NCBI GenBank assembly: GCA_027257055.1
Contig: JAPVLO010000146.1
Span: forward strand, 2,046,001-2,110,000
Source of the DNA: Cephalopachus bancanus
Lineage: Eukaryota > Chordata > Mammalia > Primates > Tarsiidae
Length of the DNA: 64,000 nt
Direction: 5' to 3'
Shown: one piece after another, positions 1 through 11,344 of the stretch
Position numbering within the stretch: position 1 is the stretch's first letter
How the letters are laid out: every line of letters begins with the position of its first letter
Translations under genes and position numbers: made by a program
The notes under the pieces: model-generated
Seen by the model: the letters and a program-made list of their open reading frames with translations, nothing else
Told to the model about the DNA's origin: nothing
Database searches by the model: none

Positions 1-884
1 ACCTAATGATCAGAATAGGATACAATAATCATTGTATTGGTTAGAGCTATACTCTGCTTTGGTTTGACAATCAGAGCCAAGGATACAGCAATCTTCCTTC
101 AAATATATAGAAGTTCTTTGTCTTTCTGCGTGACTCACTAGAATATTTCAAATAACTTCTTTTGTGGTCAAACTTGGAAACAAAAAACCATTCAGATGAT
201 GAGAAATTACTAATGTTTGAAGAGTTATAAAAATAAAATCAATTAACGAATGCCAAAAAAGCCAGGCATTGAACATATTGTGAAATATAAATTAAGATTT
301 TGGATCTCAATACTTGCTATTTTCATTTGAAATACTGAACTGTGCATTGTGCACTATTATTATATTAGAAAGCTGTACTCCATTTTAGACCCTTTATACT
401 ATTTCAAATGGGCTGTTGATGCAAAATTAGCCAAAAAATGCATCAATAGAACTTATTTTAATGTTATATTAACTGGTCACATTTCAAAATTATATTCTGT
501 ACTATCCTGTGACCAAAGATGCTAAAGGATTTCCTATTTAAGGCTACCATGAAAGAGTATGACTGGAGGTAAAATAAGGAAAAACTTGGAGTGTCTTCTG
601 TTTGTAGGAATCAAGAATAAAAGTGCTTCAAATGGAGTATTGAGTATCATCATGGCAACTATTTCTTTGACTGACAGAGATCATTATAAACCAGAAACTA
701 TGTCAGCTGTGCCTTGGACAAAGACATAAAAAAAATTATGTGATATCCAGGCATACTTCTATGATTTCCTATTAAACAGATATTCAGTCGAGTTCCAGAT
801 AAAGAGGGAAGATTGAACACACAAATCTACACCCAGCCCATGAATTTCCAAATAATAACAGCAAAAGATAAGAGGTTGTATGAA
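1..884. other. Unique AT-rich DNA, no feature recognised
   Basis: No coding frame, RNA gene or repeat family could be recognised. The composition is AT-rich, as in primate intergenic or intronic DNA. Confidence 0.5.
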
Positions 885-1375
885 TTAGCTTTTGCTGCAT
901 AACAAATATACTCGCAAATAAAAGTGGCTTACAGCAACAACCATCCATTTAGCCCAGATTCTGTGGATCAGCAGTATGAGGTGGGCTCAAATAAAATATA
1001 TATATATATATTTTGGTCTTAGCAGGTCTCCCTCACATATTTGCAGTCAGCTGCAGGCCAAAGGCAGCTTTGCTTATCTTGGTTAAACTCCCACATTTCT
1101 GAGACCTGAGCTGGGACCACTAACTCAGGCTCCTATCTTCCATCAGGCCAGATCTGGCTTGGCCATGTGGAGAAGCAGGGGATCAAAAGAATGTGAGTGG
1201 AGCATGTAAGGTCTCCTGAGGTCTACCCTCAGATCTGATGCATTGTCAGTTTCACCTTATTCTACTGGCCGAAGCAAGTCACAAAGTGTGCCCAGATTTA
1301 TGGAATGGGGAAATTGACTCTGCCTCTTAGAGAAGTTGCAAATTTACATTTCAAGGGGGTAAATTACAGATATTT
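885..1375 (-). mobile_element. LTR-like interspersed repeat, probably MaLR/MLT1-type
   Basis: The stretch opens with wording like 'tttgctgcataacaaa' and 'gtggcttacagcaacaacc', passes a 'ctgtggatcagcagt' segment and ends with 'ggccgaagcaagtcacaaag' and 'ggggaaattgactctgcctctt'. This order is familiar from an old human interspersed LTR family in reverse orientation. A short TA tract lies at 998-1012. The exact subfamily is not certain and both ends are diffuse. Confidence 0.45.
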
Positions 1376-1844
1376 CTATATTCAGTCTACAACAAAGATA
1401 TAAACCCATAAGGACAAAGAGAACAGAAGACAATAATAATGAAATTTTGGAAACTGGAAAGAAAATGAGTAAGAAGCAATTGACTTAGAGACACTTGAGA
1501 AAACTGAGTCCTATACTTACAGTGGAGAGAGATATGAAGTAACCCAGTGTACTAAGGTAATTCACAGACTCTTCTAAAGCCATAAGAATTGATATACCTG
1601 TTATATGTGCCAGGTATTTATGGAAGTGGGAGGATGAAGATGGAGATAAAAAGAGGAGAATTCATTGAAATTCACTTTAAGTATTGCAGTTAGAGCCTCA
1701 GATCCTATCCCCTAATTCTGTCTAGTCATTAACTTCCATCTTCTCCCTACCTCACCACAGATAAGGCAGGAGGTTTAGTTTGTGAAGGAGATAAAATCGA
1801 GGTTCTCTGGACTTGTTGACATCCTAACAACAATTGGGGACTGA

Positions 1845-2035
1845 GGTATTGTCATAGGCAAAATAATAGCTATCAAAGATGTCCACATCCTAATTCTCAG
1901 AACCCACGGTTAGGTTAGGTTACATGGCAAAGGAAAACTAAGGTTGCCAGTGGAATTGAGATGGGAAGTTGACCTGGATTATCTGGGTGGGCCCAGTGTA
2001 ATTGCAGGGGTTCTTATAAGTGGAAGAGATATGTG
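1845..2035 (-). mobile_element. MLT1-type MaLR LTR fragment
   Basis: The sequence runs 'ggcaaaataatagc', 'aagatgtccacatcctaat', 'ttacatggcaaagg', 'gacctggattatctgggtgg' and 'cttataagtgga'. This is the reverse complement of the 3' half of MLT1 LTRs. It is a partial copy with no internal region beside it. Confidence 0.72.
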
Positions 2036-2819
2036 ATGTCTATTATTTTATCTTCCCTCTTAATGTCACATTTTGCGTCATATCCATTTATTACTAGGAT
2101 GACTAAGAATCAAAAACTCAGTCTTGTGGCATTTCTGAAGTTAGATAACCTATGAAATTTAGACTTTTTGTCTGGATTGGCTTTGCTACTTTTTCCTGAA
2201 AAATTTTTAACGTAGGAAGCATAAAACCTGCAGAGAATGGAAGAGACTCCCTTTTTGGCTGTGTATATGGCACTGAATTAAAACAAAACAAAACATTTGC
2301 CAGATGAAAAACAACAACAACAATAAACCTTTAAACTCTCAACAAGGAAATAACACAAGCGGGGGTGGGGGGGAATTAAATAATGCTATTAACTATCCAA
2401 ATATGCATTAACCACAGTGGAGTTTTAAGTGGTTTGTGAAACAATGCCTGAATAATTTAGTTAATATAAGGCAATGATTCCACGGTAATTGTGACTCTTC
2501 AAATGAAATAACTCTCTATGGCCTTCTCTGGAGAAAAAAACCAAAAAGTCCCTTCTGAGTCACCTTGCTTGTTCTTAAAACAGCAACAACAGCTGCAGCA
2601 AAACTCTGGGTTTAGCCTGTTGGGTTTCTTGCTGCAAGAGTTCTCAAGGGCTCTGGGATCTGTAACCAGCTTGAAGCTGTCAGCTTCATCCCCCGCACCT
2701 TGTCAGCAAATAATAGTTCCATTTAGCTTGTCTATTCTTTATTTCTGTAGCAGTCTAACTTTTCTTTAGGAGCGCCTGTCTTTTGGAGATGTAGTGATAA
2801 CTTTACTGAATATATATAT
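2036..2819. other. Unique DNA, no feature recognised
   Basis: It holds an 83-codon open frame at 2518-2769 with a Gln run (CAGCAACAACAGCTGCAGCAA). No upstream promoter, splice context or known protein family supports it, so I do not call a gene. Confidence 0.45.
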
Positions 2820-2821
2820 CG

Positions 2822-2882
2822 CGAGTACCTGGCACATTGAGCTGCATGGAATTGGCCACTCAATAAATATCAGTTGAAGTGA
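2822..2882 (+). mobile_element. MIR or L2 3'-end fragment
   Basis: 'gagtacctggcacattgag' followed by 'cactcaataaatatcagttgaa' is the familiar tail shared by ancient MIR/L2 elements. Only the tail is recognisable. Confidence 0.5.
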
Positions 2883-2999
2883 TTTAAATAAGATTAAAAA
2901 AGTGATGGGAAGAGTGGATTAGAAAAATCTTATTTATAGAATGTGTTCTAAGCTTCTTTTAATTGCAGGCATAATTGCTATGCCCAAGTACTTTATATA

Positions 3000-3086
3000 T
3001 TGATTCAATTTAACAAACATTCACTGAGCCCAACTAGGCACTCTGCACCATGAACTTGAAGAAGGAGAGACAGCAATACAAAACTA
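3000..3086 (+). mobile_element. L2 3' fragment, left half (split by mariner)
   Basis: 'aacaaacattcactgagccc' resembles the ancient L2 3' end. The continuation ('cttgttctcacagagtttattatctagtaga') lies on the far side of the mariner insertion, at about 4026-4090, so the two pieces are one L2 copy interrupted by a later event. Confidence 0.55.
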
Positions 3087-3088
3087 TA

Positions 3089-4023
3089 TGAGGTGTGACA
3101 ATTAAGTTCACAAACTCACCACCGTGTGCTTAAGTTGGCAGCACTATACAAACAACTCCATAGGGTTTCGTAACCTTGGTATATCAGAGTCTCACTCCTG
3201 TGTTCATGTCAACGTGTGGTGGTATCTTGCTCAGTGGCATTCACTATTGTTGTTGCATAATGCTGTGTGCCATCGCGAGAAAGTCAGAGCTTGAATTAGA
3301 CAAGCATTAAATTTCTTGTTAATCTTGGCAAGAGTGGAAATCAGAGATATGTTAGTCCAAGTTTATGGGGATGAAGCCATGAAGAAAATGGCAGTGTACA
3401 AATGGATTAAATGTTTTTCTGAGGGGACAGAAAGTGTCACTGATGAAGAGAGGCCAGGATGGCCAGTAATGAGCAGAACTGATGAAAAAAGCACACAGCT
3501 TCATTAAATTGTGCATCAAAACCATCAGCTGAATGTGAGAAGCATAGCAGACCAAAGAAATATTAATAGAGAAGCAGTTAGAAAAGTCTTAACTGAAAAT
3601 CTAGGCATGAGAAAAGAGTGTGCAACAATAGTCCTGAAGGCGTTCTTGCATCATGACAATGTACCAGCTCACACAGCACTGTCTTTGAGGGAGTTGTTAG
3701 CCAGTAAACAAAAAACTGTATTGGAACACGCTCCCCGCTCACCTGATTTGACCTCTAGTGGCTTTTTTATTTATCTGAAGATAACAGAAATATTGAAAGA
3801 AAGGCGTTTTGATGATATTCAGGGCATCAAGGTAATATGACAACAGCTCTGATGACCATTCTAAAAAAAGAGTTCCAAAATTGTTTTGATGGGTGGACTA
3901 GGCACTGGCATTGATGCATAGCATCCCAAGGGTAGTACTTCAAAGGTGATCATAGTGTTGATATTCAACAATAAGGTATGTAGCATTTTTTCTAGGATGA
4001 ATTCACGAACTTGTCAGTCTGTG
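3089..4023 (+). pseudogene. Mariner (Tc1/mariner) element with dead, internally deleted transposase
   Basis: Mariner transposases cut and paste DNA at TA dinucleotides using an N-terminal helix-turn-helix region and a C-terminal DDD catalytic domain. The element is flanked by TA (3087-3088 and 4024-4025). Its ends are imperfect inverted repeats: left 'tgaggtgtgacaattaagtt', right, read inverted, 'cacagactgacaagttcgtg'. Frame 3316-3507 encodes an HTH-type segment (VYGDEAMKKMAVYKWIKCF, then SRTDE). The same frame, after a stop at 3505-3507, resumes at 3511-3840 with HHDNVPAHTALSLRELLASK, LEHAPRSPDLTSSGF and RRFDDI, typical of the catalytic C-terminus. The middle, including the first catalytic Asp region, is missing. 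At about 935 bp it is shorter than full mariners (about 1.3 kb). It sits inside an L2 relic. Confidence 0.88.
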
Positions 4024-4025
4024 TA

Positions 4026-4090
4026 CCCAACAGATCCCTTGTTCTCACAGAGTTTATTATCTAGTAGAACAGATAGACCAGAATGATAGT
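4026..4090 (+). mobile_element. L2 3' fragment, right half
   Basis: 'cttgttctcacagagtttattatctagtagaacagatagacc' continues the L2 begun at about 3000. It resumes immediately beyond the mariner's right TA. Confidence 0.5.
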
Positions 4091-4550
4091 TTGTTTTTCC
4101 AGGTTGGATAATAAAAATAGTTGGAATGTCCTTCAGCAGAACCTTACTTAACAAGCTCAAAGAATACTAGATAAATGAATGGAAAACAAGATGCCTCACC
4201 CGAGACTGAAAAAAAAAGATAAAAACAGAGTTGGGTATATAGTGTCTTTTGAAGGTAAATGAAATGATTCTGGAGCATGGTGTCTTAGTCCAGACTTAAG
4301 GCTTGTTTTCTTTCTTTCCAATGTCATCCTGACTCCCTACCCATCTCCCTATCTCTTCACGAGTAGCTTCACCAGGCTTTGACATTAACTGGTCAACACC
4401 AGGGAGTTCCCATCCAATAACGATGCCCTCATCCCCCAATCCTCCATGCTTTGTAGATGCCCTCTACTGGTTTGGTTTGCTCATGACCTATGCTATAGGG
4501 AATCAGTTTCAAATGTTTGAGATATGTAAAGGATTTTTAAACAATAAAAC

Positions 4551-4833
4551 TTTTTTTTTTTTGAGTTGGAGTTTCACTCGGTTGCCCAGACTGGAGTGGA
4601 GTGGCCGCTCCCGGCCACGCAGCCTCGCCTGCTGGGCTCCAGCGATTCTTCCGTCTCAGCCTACCGAGTAGCCAGAATTACAGGCGTGTGCTACCACGCC
4701 CGGCTGATTTTTTGATTTATTGTAGAGATGAGGTCTCGCTGCCCAGGCGGGTCTCGAACCCGCGGGCTCAGGCAATCCATTCACCTCAGCCTCCCAAAGG
4801 CGCGGGATTACAGGCTAAGCCACCAAGCCTGGC
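4551..4833 (-). mobile_element. Young dimeric Alu with 14-bp TSD
   Basis: A full-length dimeric Alu in reverse, from a T-run through 'gagttggagtttcactc' to 'aagccaccaagcctggc'. The target-site duplication TTAAACAATAAAAC is perfect (4537-4550 and 4834-4847), showing L1-type retroposition. It shares a 5-bp left-arm deletion (GGGCAGCGAGACC in sense) with the Alus at 10993 and 45283. The right arm holds the GTGGCCG/CGGCCAC mini-hairpin (4601-4618). Confidence 0.95.
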
Positions 4834-4847
4834 TTAAACAATAAAAC

Positions 4848-5355
4848 ATTTAAACTGGTCTGGGAGGAATCTGTTTCTCCAGGCACTCATTGTTTCTTAG
4901 GATTGTGTCAGGGGCGTGGGGGGCACTGCCAGGAATTGAATGGAACCCCTAAATAAAAGAGGCATTATGGGGGTGACACATGAAGGATCCTGCCTGTTTT
5001 ATGCTTTCTGGGGAGACAATAATCTGTTGTTATCTCTCAAACTTCTTTGAAATGATTTAGAATCATGCTACGTTGAGAAGAGTAGTGGGTGTCTCTAGTT
5101 TGTCTGTCCAGAGCCTTCTGGAAACAATCCCACTCTCTTTTGAGAACTGCTTTTGCTTCTACTCTAACCTTGTGGTTCTAGAGAGAGCCAGCACATTCTT
5201 ATTTGACATCACCTATATTGCCACAGATAATGTAATTGGTTCAGGGTTGCACAAATTATCCAAAGTGAGCAAATCAAGGTAGTCTCCAGGGTATTCCCAG
5301 CTGGAACTGAGGAAAGAGAGTAATTGTGGTAGGCTTGGGGTAGGAGGCTTGTCAG
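4848..5355. other. Unique DNA, no feature recognised
   Basis: Short chance frames only. No repeat family recognised. Confidence 0.4.
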
Positions 5356-5369
5356 TTCTTGGCAGTTAT

Positions 5370-5757
5370 ATATCCTTTCCTTCCCTTCCTTCCTTCCTTC
5401 CTTCCTTCCTTCCTTCCTTCCTTCCTTCCTTCTTCCTTCCTTCCTTCCTTCCTTCTCTCCTCCTCCTCCTTCTTCTTTCTCAATCTGTTGCCCACTCTCA
5501 GGCTGGACTGCTATGGCATGATAATGGCTCATTGCAGCCTTAACCTCCTGGGCTCAGGCAATCCTTTTGCTTCTTCCTTCTGAGTAATTGAGACTAAGGA
5601 ATGTGCCACAATGCCTGACTACTTTTTAAATTTTTTTGTAGAGACTAGGTCTTGCTTTGTTGCTTAGGCTGGTCTGGAACTCCTAGGCTCAAGCAATCCT
5701 CCTGCCTTGGCCTCCCAAAGTGCTGAGATTACAGGTGTGAGTCACTGTGCCTGGCCT
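5370..5757 (-). mobile_element. Old (AluJ-like) Alu whose tail became a CCTT microsatellite
   Basis: A diverged dimeric Alu in reverse spans about 5480-5757. It ends in 'cactgtgcctggcc' and has older wording ('ggctggtctggaactcctaggctcaagcaatcctcctgcc'). Where its A-tail should be there is a CCTT/TCTTCC tract (5378-5470). The candidate target-site duplication GGCAGTTAT flanks the tail plus element (near 5361-5369 and 5761-5769), so the microsatellite grew from the Alu tail. Confidence 0.85.
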
Positions 5758-6167
5758 CCTGGCAGTTATGTTTTATATCACATGGTTTAGCTGGTCTGAA
5801 GTGGAATATGACATATGTGATGCAGGGAGCAAAGCAAAAACAAAAGACAAGCTAAAAGAGTCCTAGTGCTGTTTGAGTCCCTGGTTTCTATTGTTTGAGA
5901 GGCACAGTTTAACTCTGTATGGGTTTGATTTTTTAATCTTTCCTTTAGTTACTAGAAATACATTCACATTTTTCCAAATAATTTCCTTTTTTGTGCATAC
6001 TGCTTCACACTGGATTTCTGTCACTAGCAAACTTTAATGAGTCCTGATTGATGCTACCTCCTTTTCTCTCTTCCTCCTATATTTTTCCCTTTGCTTTTAT
6101 AAACTACCAGCTATTTCCATTTTTTAGTGTGCAATTTTCTCAGTATATTTATTCTCATTTCTCCCTG

Positions 6168-6264
6168 GTCCACTTATCCATCCTTCCTTTATCCTTCCTC
6201 TTTCCTCCCTCCCTCTCCCTCCCTCCCTCCCTTCCTTCTTTTCTTCCTTCCTTTCTTCCTCTTT
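6168..6264 (+). repeat. CT-rich simple repeat (TCCC/CCTT)
   Basis: A tract of tccttcc, ccctccct and ttccttctt units. Overlapping open frames here are low-complexity translations (Ser, Leu, Pro, Phe) and not genes. Confidence 0.9.
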
Positions 6265-6708
6265 CTCCACTGCCCAGATACCTACTGTTTTTTTTTCCTC
6301 TGGTGGTTAATTATTATCATTCATTTCAAATAAACAACCAGTTTAAAAGTGTTTCCAGCTGTATCCTGAAGGCCCTTTGGAAGCAATTCTTTGGCGGCTA
6401 TTATTTGGGATTATGCCAAAAATAAAAATTCATAAAATAGAAATAAATGTGTTGTTTCTGTTGATTACCTTTAGGTTATATAATTACAGATGATTTTTGT
6501 TCTTTGCTTTTCCATATTTGAGGACATTTCTACAATAAATATATATTTTAATTTTATTAAAAAGCCTTAATATATTTTGTTATTGATCCCTAAATTTGTC
6601 ACATAAATACCTACCTGTTTCTCATTTGTTCTTGTTGACAAGCTACTTAATATTAAAAGACCTATTTAAGGATGACCGTATCAAAAGAGAGAGTTAAGAA
6701 ATTTACAA
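6265..6708. other. AT-rich unique DNA
   Basis: Several AATAAA-like words occur by composition. No repeat or gene recognised. Confidence 0.4.
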
Positions 6709-7254
<546 letters not shown>

Positions 7255-7880
7255 AACCAAAAAGCAGGCATCAGTATGGCAAAGTCAGATTCCACATAAG
7301 GCCCTCAGGTAATTTACCAGACTGTCAATTTTATTAGCCAATATATCTGCACTCTTTGACCAAAGATGGATATTCTGTAGACTCCCTGAGCTAAAGCTAG
7401 AAATGGTATATTTGACAGCCTTGAATAGAGAAGGAAAACTACACTCTTGCATTCATCCCAGCTGGCAAAGGAAAGGCAGATGCGCAATACAAATATTTTA
7501 GCAAGTTACAAAGACAGTGAGGAAGAAAAAGGTCAGACTGAAAATAATGCTCTCTCAAATAAAACATTTGGCCAACGAGAGTCATAGATGCGGTATCTTC
7601 AGTCTAATGGGAACAATAACCCATATGACTTTAGCTCAAGTGCCACACAGATGGCAAGTTAGGGGAAAATAATGCAAAACTTAAGGAGAAACTGAGGTAA
7701 TTTAAAGAGAATAACAATACCCAGGATAGGAAGAAACTGGAACATGATATAGACATAGTGCCTGTGGAAATGTATATTGGAAACACATTTGTGCAAAATA
7801 CCCTGGTCATATCTCATGTCTTCTAAACAAGCAAATCTACTTGAAAGAATTTATACTAAGGAAAGTTTCAGGAGTTTGTA
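7255..7880. other. Unique DNA, no feature recognised
   Basis: No repeat family or coding signal recognised. Confidence 0.4.
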
Positions 7881-7882
7881 AG

Positions 7883-7945
7883 AGCATGCCACTGCACTCC
7901 AGCCTGGATGGCAGAGTGAGACTTAACTAAAAAAAAAAAAAAAAG
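7883..7945 (+). mobile_element. Alu right-arm 3' fragment
   Basis: 'gagcatgccactgcactcca' to 'gcagagtgagacttaact' plus an A-tail. Only the last ~45 bp of an Alu are present. Confidence 0.85.
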
Positions 7946-8155
7946 AACATTGATCCGAGGGGGGATTTTATTGTTTTTAATGATGAGAAAAAAATTGAAA
8001 CAACTTAAAGATTAACAAGAGGTACTTGGTTAAATTATAGCATGTTCATAAAATGAGCAGTATTATACAGTAATTTAAAATGATATTGATTTACATTTAC
8101 AGACATAGAAATATAGCCAGTATATTAATATACACCTTTAAGTGAAAAAGCATAT

Positions 8156-8279
8156 ATATATATTTGAGTTGGAGTCTCACTCTGTTGCCCAGACTGGAGT
8201 GCAGTGGCTGCTCCCGGCCACCGCAGCCTCGACCTGCTGGGCTCCGGTGATCCTTCCGCCTCAGACTTCCAAGTAGCTG
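8156..8279 (-). mobile_element. 5'-truncated young Alu (right arm only) with TSD
   Basis: A tail of TA/TTT precedes 'gagttggagtctcactctg', and the copy stops at 'cttccaagtagctg', inside the right arm. The flanks carry GAAAAAGCATAT at 8144-8155 and 8280-8291, so it inserted already truncated and is not the product of a later deletion. The A-tail equivalent is AT-rich, not a pure run. Confidence 0.9.
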
Positions 8280-8291
8280 GAAAAAGCATAT

Positions 8292-9178
8292 TTTAGTTTG
8301 TATAAAGTGATTCTGTTTTTCATTAAAAACATTAGTGCAGATATAAACATATGTGTACTTTTAAAAATTCTGAAAGGTTGTGCTAAAATGTTTGAAGTAG
8401 TTATATTTGGATGGTGGGATTACAGGTATTTAAAATGTATTTGCTTATACTTATTTTCTGTTTTTCTATAAGGAGTATGCATATTAGTCTAATAATATAA
8501 ATTAAATTACCTTTCAAAAGGGAGATGGGAACATTGACAAGTCAGTTACTTCCTCTCTCACATTTCATTCTTAAAGACTCCCCCCACTCCCTCAGTAACC
8601 CTCAGTTCCTGGAAGAAGTAGGTGTACTATGTGTTGCGGGATCCCATCTGTCCTAGACAGTCTCCTGAGGATCTACAAGAACCAGACTTTGCACTTTGAT
8701 AATCAAAGCCACATGCAGCTGAAATATGGGAGCACAGAGAGGCCCTAGATAAACCTAGAAAGCCAACCTACAGAGAATAAGCAGGAGCAAAGCAGATGCC
8801 TAGAGGGGAGCAGAGCTGAGATACTAAGGGGTTCACTGAGGAGTAGAAGGTATAGCTTTTGCTATCAAACCCGCCATTTACAGTTTCTATGTGACCCAAC
8901 TCTATTTCATTTCTGGCTTTCAGAACATCTGAGACATTGTGTGCTTTTTTGTTTTGTTTTGTTTTTAAATAAGAGTCCCTCTTTAGCCCCAGGAGTTTGG
9001 AGTGAGGTTTTTTTTCTTCTTTTACTGAGATAGCTGTGATAAAGACAGAAATGTATACTCTGAAACAAACAGCAGGGCAGAGCAGCAGAAGTAGCCTCTG
9101 AATGTGTTGCCTGTGCTGCCATCATCAATGCACCATCCTCCACAGACTCTGCAAGAGGCTTCCCAGCATGTCCAACAC
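8292..9178. other. Unique DNA, no feature recognised
   Basis: A short GTTTT repeat sits near 8948-8965. Open frames here are short and unsupported. Confidence 0.4.
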
Positions 9179-9179
9179 T

Positions 9180-9852
9180 GTCTTAATCTGCCTCTCCTGT
9201 TATAACAAAATTCCTTAGACTAGTTAAGTCATGAACAACAGAAATTAATTTCTCACAGTTCTGGAGGCTGGGAAATCCAAAAGCAAGGTGTAGGCAGAGT
9301 CAGTGTCTGGTGAAGACTTTCTCTCTGCTTCCAGGATGGTGCCTTGTTGCTGAGTGGCAGAAGGCAGGAAAGCAAAAGGCACGAGCTCACTTTCACATCA
9401 TTGTTTAAGGGTGCTAATCCCACCCATGAGAACAGAGCCCTTGTGTTCTAATCACTTGCTAAGGGCCCCATCTCTTCATGCCGTTACATAGGGGATTCAG
9501 TTTCCTTTTTTTTTTTTTTGAGTTGGAGTTTCACTCTGTCACCCAGACTGGAGTGCAGTGGCACGCTCCCAGCCACCACAGCCTCGACCTGCTGGGCTCC
9601 AGTGATCCTTCTACCTCAGTCTTCCAAGTAACCAGAACTACAGGCATGTGCTACCACGCCCAGCTAGTTTTTGATTGATTGTAGAGATGAGGTTTTATCA
9701 AGTTGCCCAGGTGAATCTCGAACCCTCAGGCTCAGGCAATCCATTTGCCTTGGCCTCCCAAAGTGCTGTGATTACAGGCTGAGTCATGGAGCCTGACCAG
9801 GATTCAGTTTCAATACAAATTTTGGAGGGACACAAACATTCAAGCCATAGAA
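9180..9852 (-). mobile_element. MaLR (MLT1/MST-type) LTR, split by an Alu
   Basis: 'ctcctgttataacaaaattcc', 'tttctcacagttctggaggctgg', 'gtgtctggtgaag', 'gctaatcccacccatgagaa' and, after the Alu, 'gagggacacaaacattcaagccata' form the reverse complement of a solo MaLR LTR. The Alu at 9504-9799 interrupts it. Confidence 0.8.
9504..9799 (-). mobile_element. Dimeric Alu with 11-bp TSD
   Basis: Reverse Alu from a T-run and 'gagttggagtttcactctg' to 'gagtcatggagcctgac'. GGATTCAGTTT is duplicated at 9493-9503 and 9800-9810. It inserted into the LTR. Confidence 0.94.
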
Positions 9853-9989
9853 AACAAACTGGATTTTTACTGTTTCATTCTTTACCACAAAAACTTCAAA
9901 ACTGGTGATAGAAGTTCTCTTTCAATAGTCAGTTGCCAAAAATTAGAAGTAATACCTTGACAAATGTTTCTCCCAAGGCAGCTGTAAAT

Positions 9990-10437
9990 CCTAACTCATA
10001 TATACCCCAGAATGTGATTTTGTGAATTTCCTTAAAGACTTTTGAAGGTGAGGAATTTTACAGTGTAGCTCTCCTATTCAATATTCTGAAGTCTGTTGTG
10101 CAGAACTTAGCCTAATGTGCTTGACAGCCTTGGCGAAAAAAAGCGCTATATAAATGCATCATCAATATAATAATATAAATTGAATTAGAATGCTCATTCT
10201 GTTCTGCTGAGTTTCTTTCTTGAGCTGATTATGTCTGAAATGACTTTTGCTAGAAGCTTTCTCATTATGGGGAACTCGCTGTTCTGTTCCAGTCTTCTGT
10301 CAAGTGCCACCTGTTTGGCACTTTCTACTCTTATTTTTTTTAAGTCAAGTAACCCATCAAGTTAATATCTGAGGTTTAGAGTCATGGTATTAGAATTGCG
10401 GTAAGCAGCTTCTTCTGATTGTTTTTTCTGATGGTGA
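9990..10437. other. Repeat-poor patch with a CR1/SINE-like 'aagcgctatataaatgc' tail; candidate conserved element
   Basis: Near 10137-10158 the words 'aaaaagcgctatataaatgc' resemble the shared 3' tail of very old amniote SINEs (AmnSINE/LF-SINE type), copies of which are often retained as noncoding regulatory elements. The flanking ~300 bp match no young repeat. Conservation cannot be tested from one sequence. Confidence 0.35.
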
Positions 10438-10832
10438 GTGTCTTGGTTAATTTTGTGTTGCTATAAACTTATACCACAGATTTGGTAATTTATATTACAC
10501 ATACATTTATTTGGTTCTCAGTTTTGGAGGCTGAGAAGTTCAAGAGCAGAGCACCAGAACCTGGTGAGGGCCTTCTTGCTACATCATCCCATTGTAAAAG
10601 ACAGAAGGGCAAGAGGACACCAGAGAGAGAAAGAGAGGGCTGAACTCATTTCTATTAAAAATCTACCCAGTGATGACAAATCCACTCCCACAATAATGAC
10701 ATCGATCCATTTATTAAGGCAGAGCCCTCATGACCTAATCACCTTTTAAAAGCCTCACCTCTCAACACTTTTGCATTGGAGAGTAAGTTTCCAACACATG
10801 AACTTTGGGAAATACATTCAAACCATAGCAAT
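10438..10832 (-). mobile_element. MaLR (MLT1/MST-type) LTR
   Basis: 'gtcttggttaattttgtgttgc', 'ggtaatttatattacac', 'ttggttctcagttttggaggctg', 'agagccctcatgacctaatcacc' and 'acattcaaaccatag' follow the order of a reversed MaLR LTR. The 61-codon frame at 10564-10749 lies wholly within it. Confidence 0.8.
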
Positions 10833-10992
10833 AAGTTACAGTAGCATTTGGAAGAGTAGAGGTTGACAGTTTGACTACTTGATTGTTGACAAGGTCAAAT
10901 GGTGGTCCAACAAATAGTGGTCATAACATTTTTCTCTAATAATCTTCCCCTAGTTGCATAATGTACCTTTATCTTTATAAAGAAGTATAGGC

Positions 10993-11260
10993 AGCCGGGC
11001 TCGGTGGCTCAGCCTGTACTCCCGCGCCTTTGGGAGGCTGAGGTGAGTGGATTGCCTGAGCCCACGGGTTTGAGACCCGCCTGGGCAGCGAGACCTCATC
11101 TCTACAATAAATCAAAAAATTAGCCGGGCGTGGTAGTGCGCACCTGTAATTCTGGCTACTTGGAAGGCTGAGGCAGAAGGATCGCCGGAGCCCAGCAGGT
11201 CGAGGCTGCGGTGGCCAGTCTGGGTGACAGAGTGGGACTTCAACTTAAAAAAAAAAAAAA
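10993..11260 (+). mobile_element. Young Alu with 12-bp TSD and shortened right arm
   Basis: Sense Alu from 'gccgggctcggtggctcagcc' to 'gggacttcaactt' plus A14. GAAGTATAGGCA is repeated at 10982-10993 and 11261-11272. It has the 5-bp left-arm deletion (gggcagcgagacc), and a piece of the right arm between 'ggtggcc' and 'agtctggg' is lost. Confidence 0.95.
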
Positions 11261-11344
11261 GAAGTATAGGCAATTGGCCATGGCCTAAACCGTTTGCCAT
11301 TTGAGTGGACTGGATAAATGTCTAAATTATGTATCATGGGGTGG

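Noticed and set aside
11060..11100. tRNA-like B-box words in the Alus (GGTTTGAGACC and GGTTCGAGACC types)
   Set aside because: They are the internal Pol III B-box of 7SL-derived Alu, not tRNA genes.
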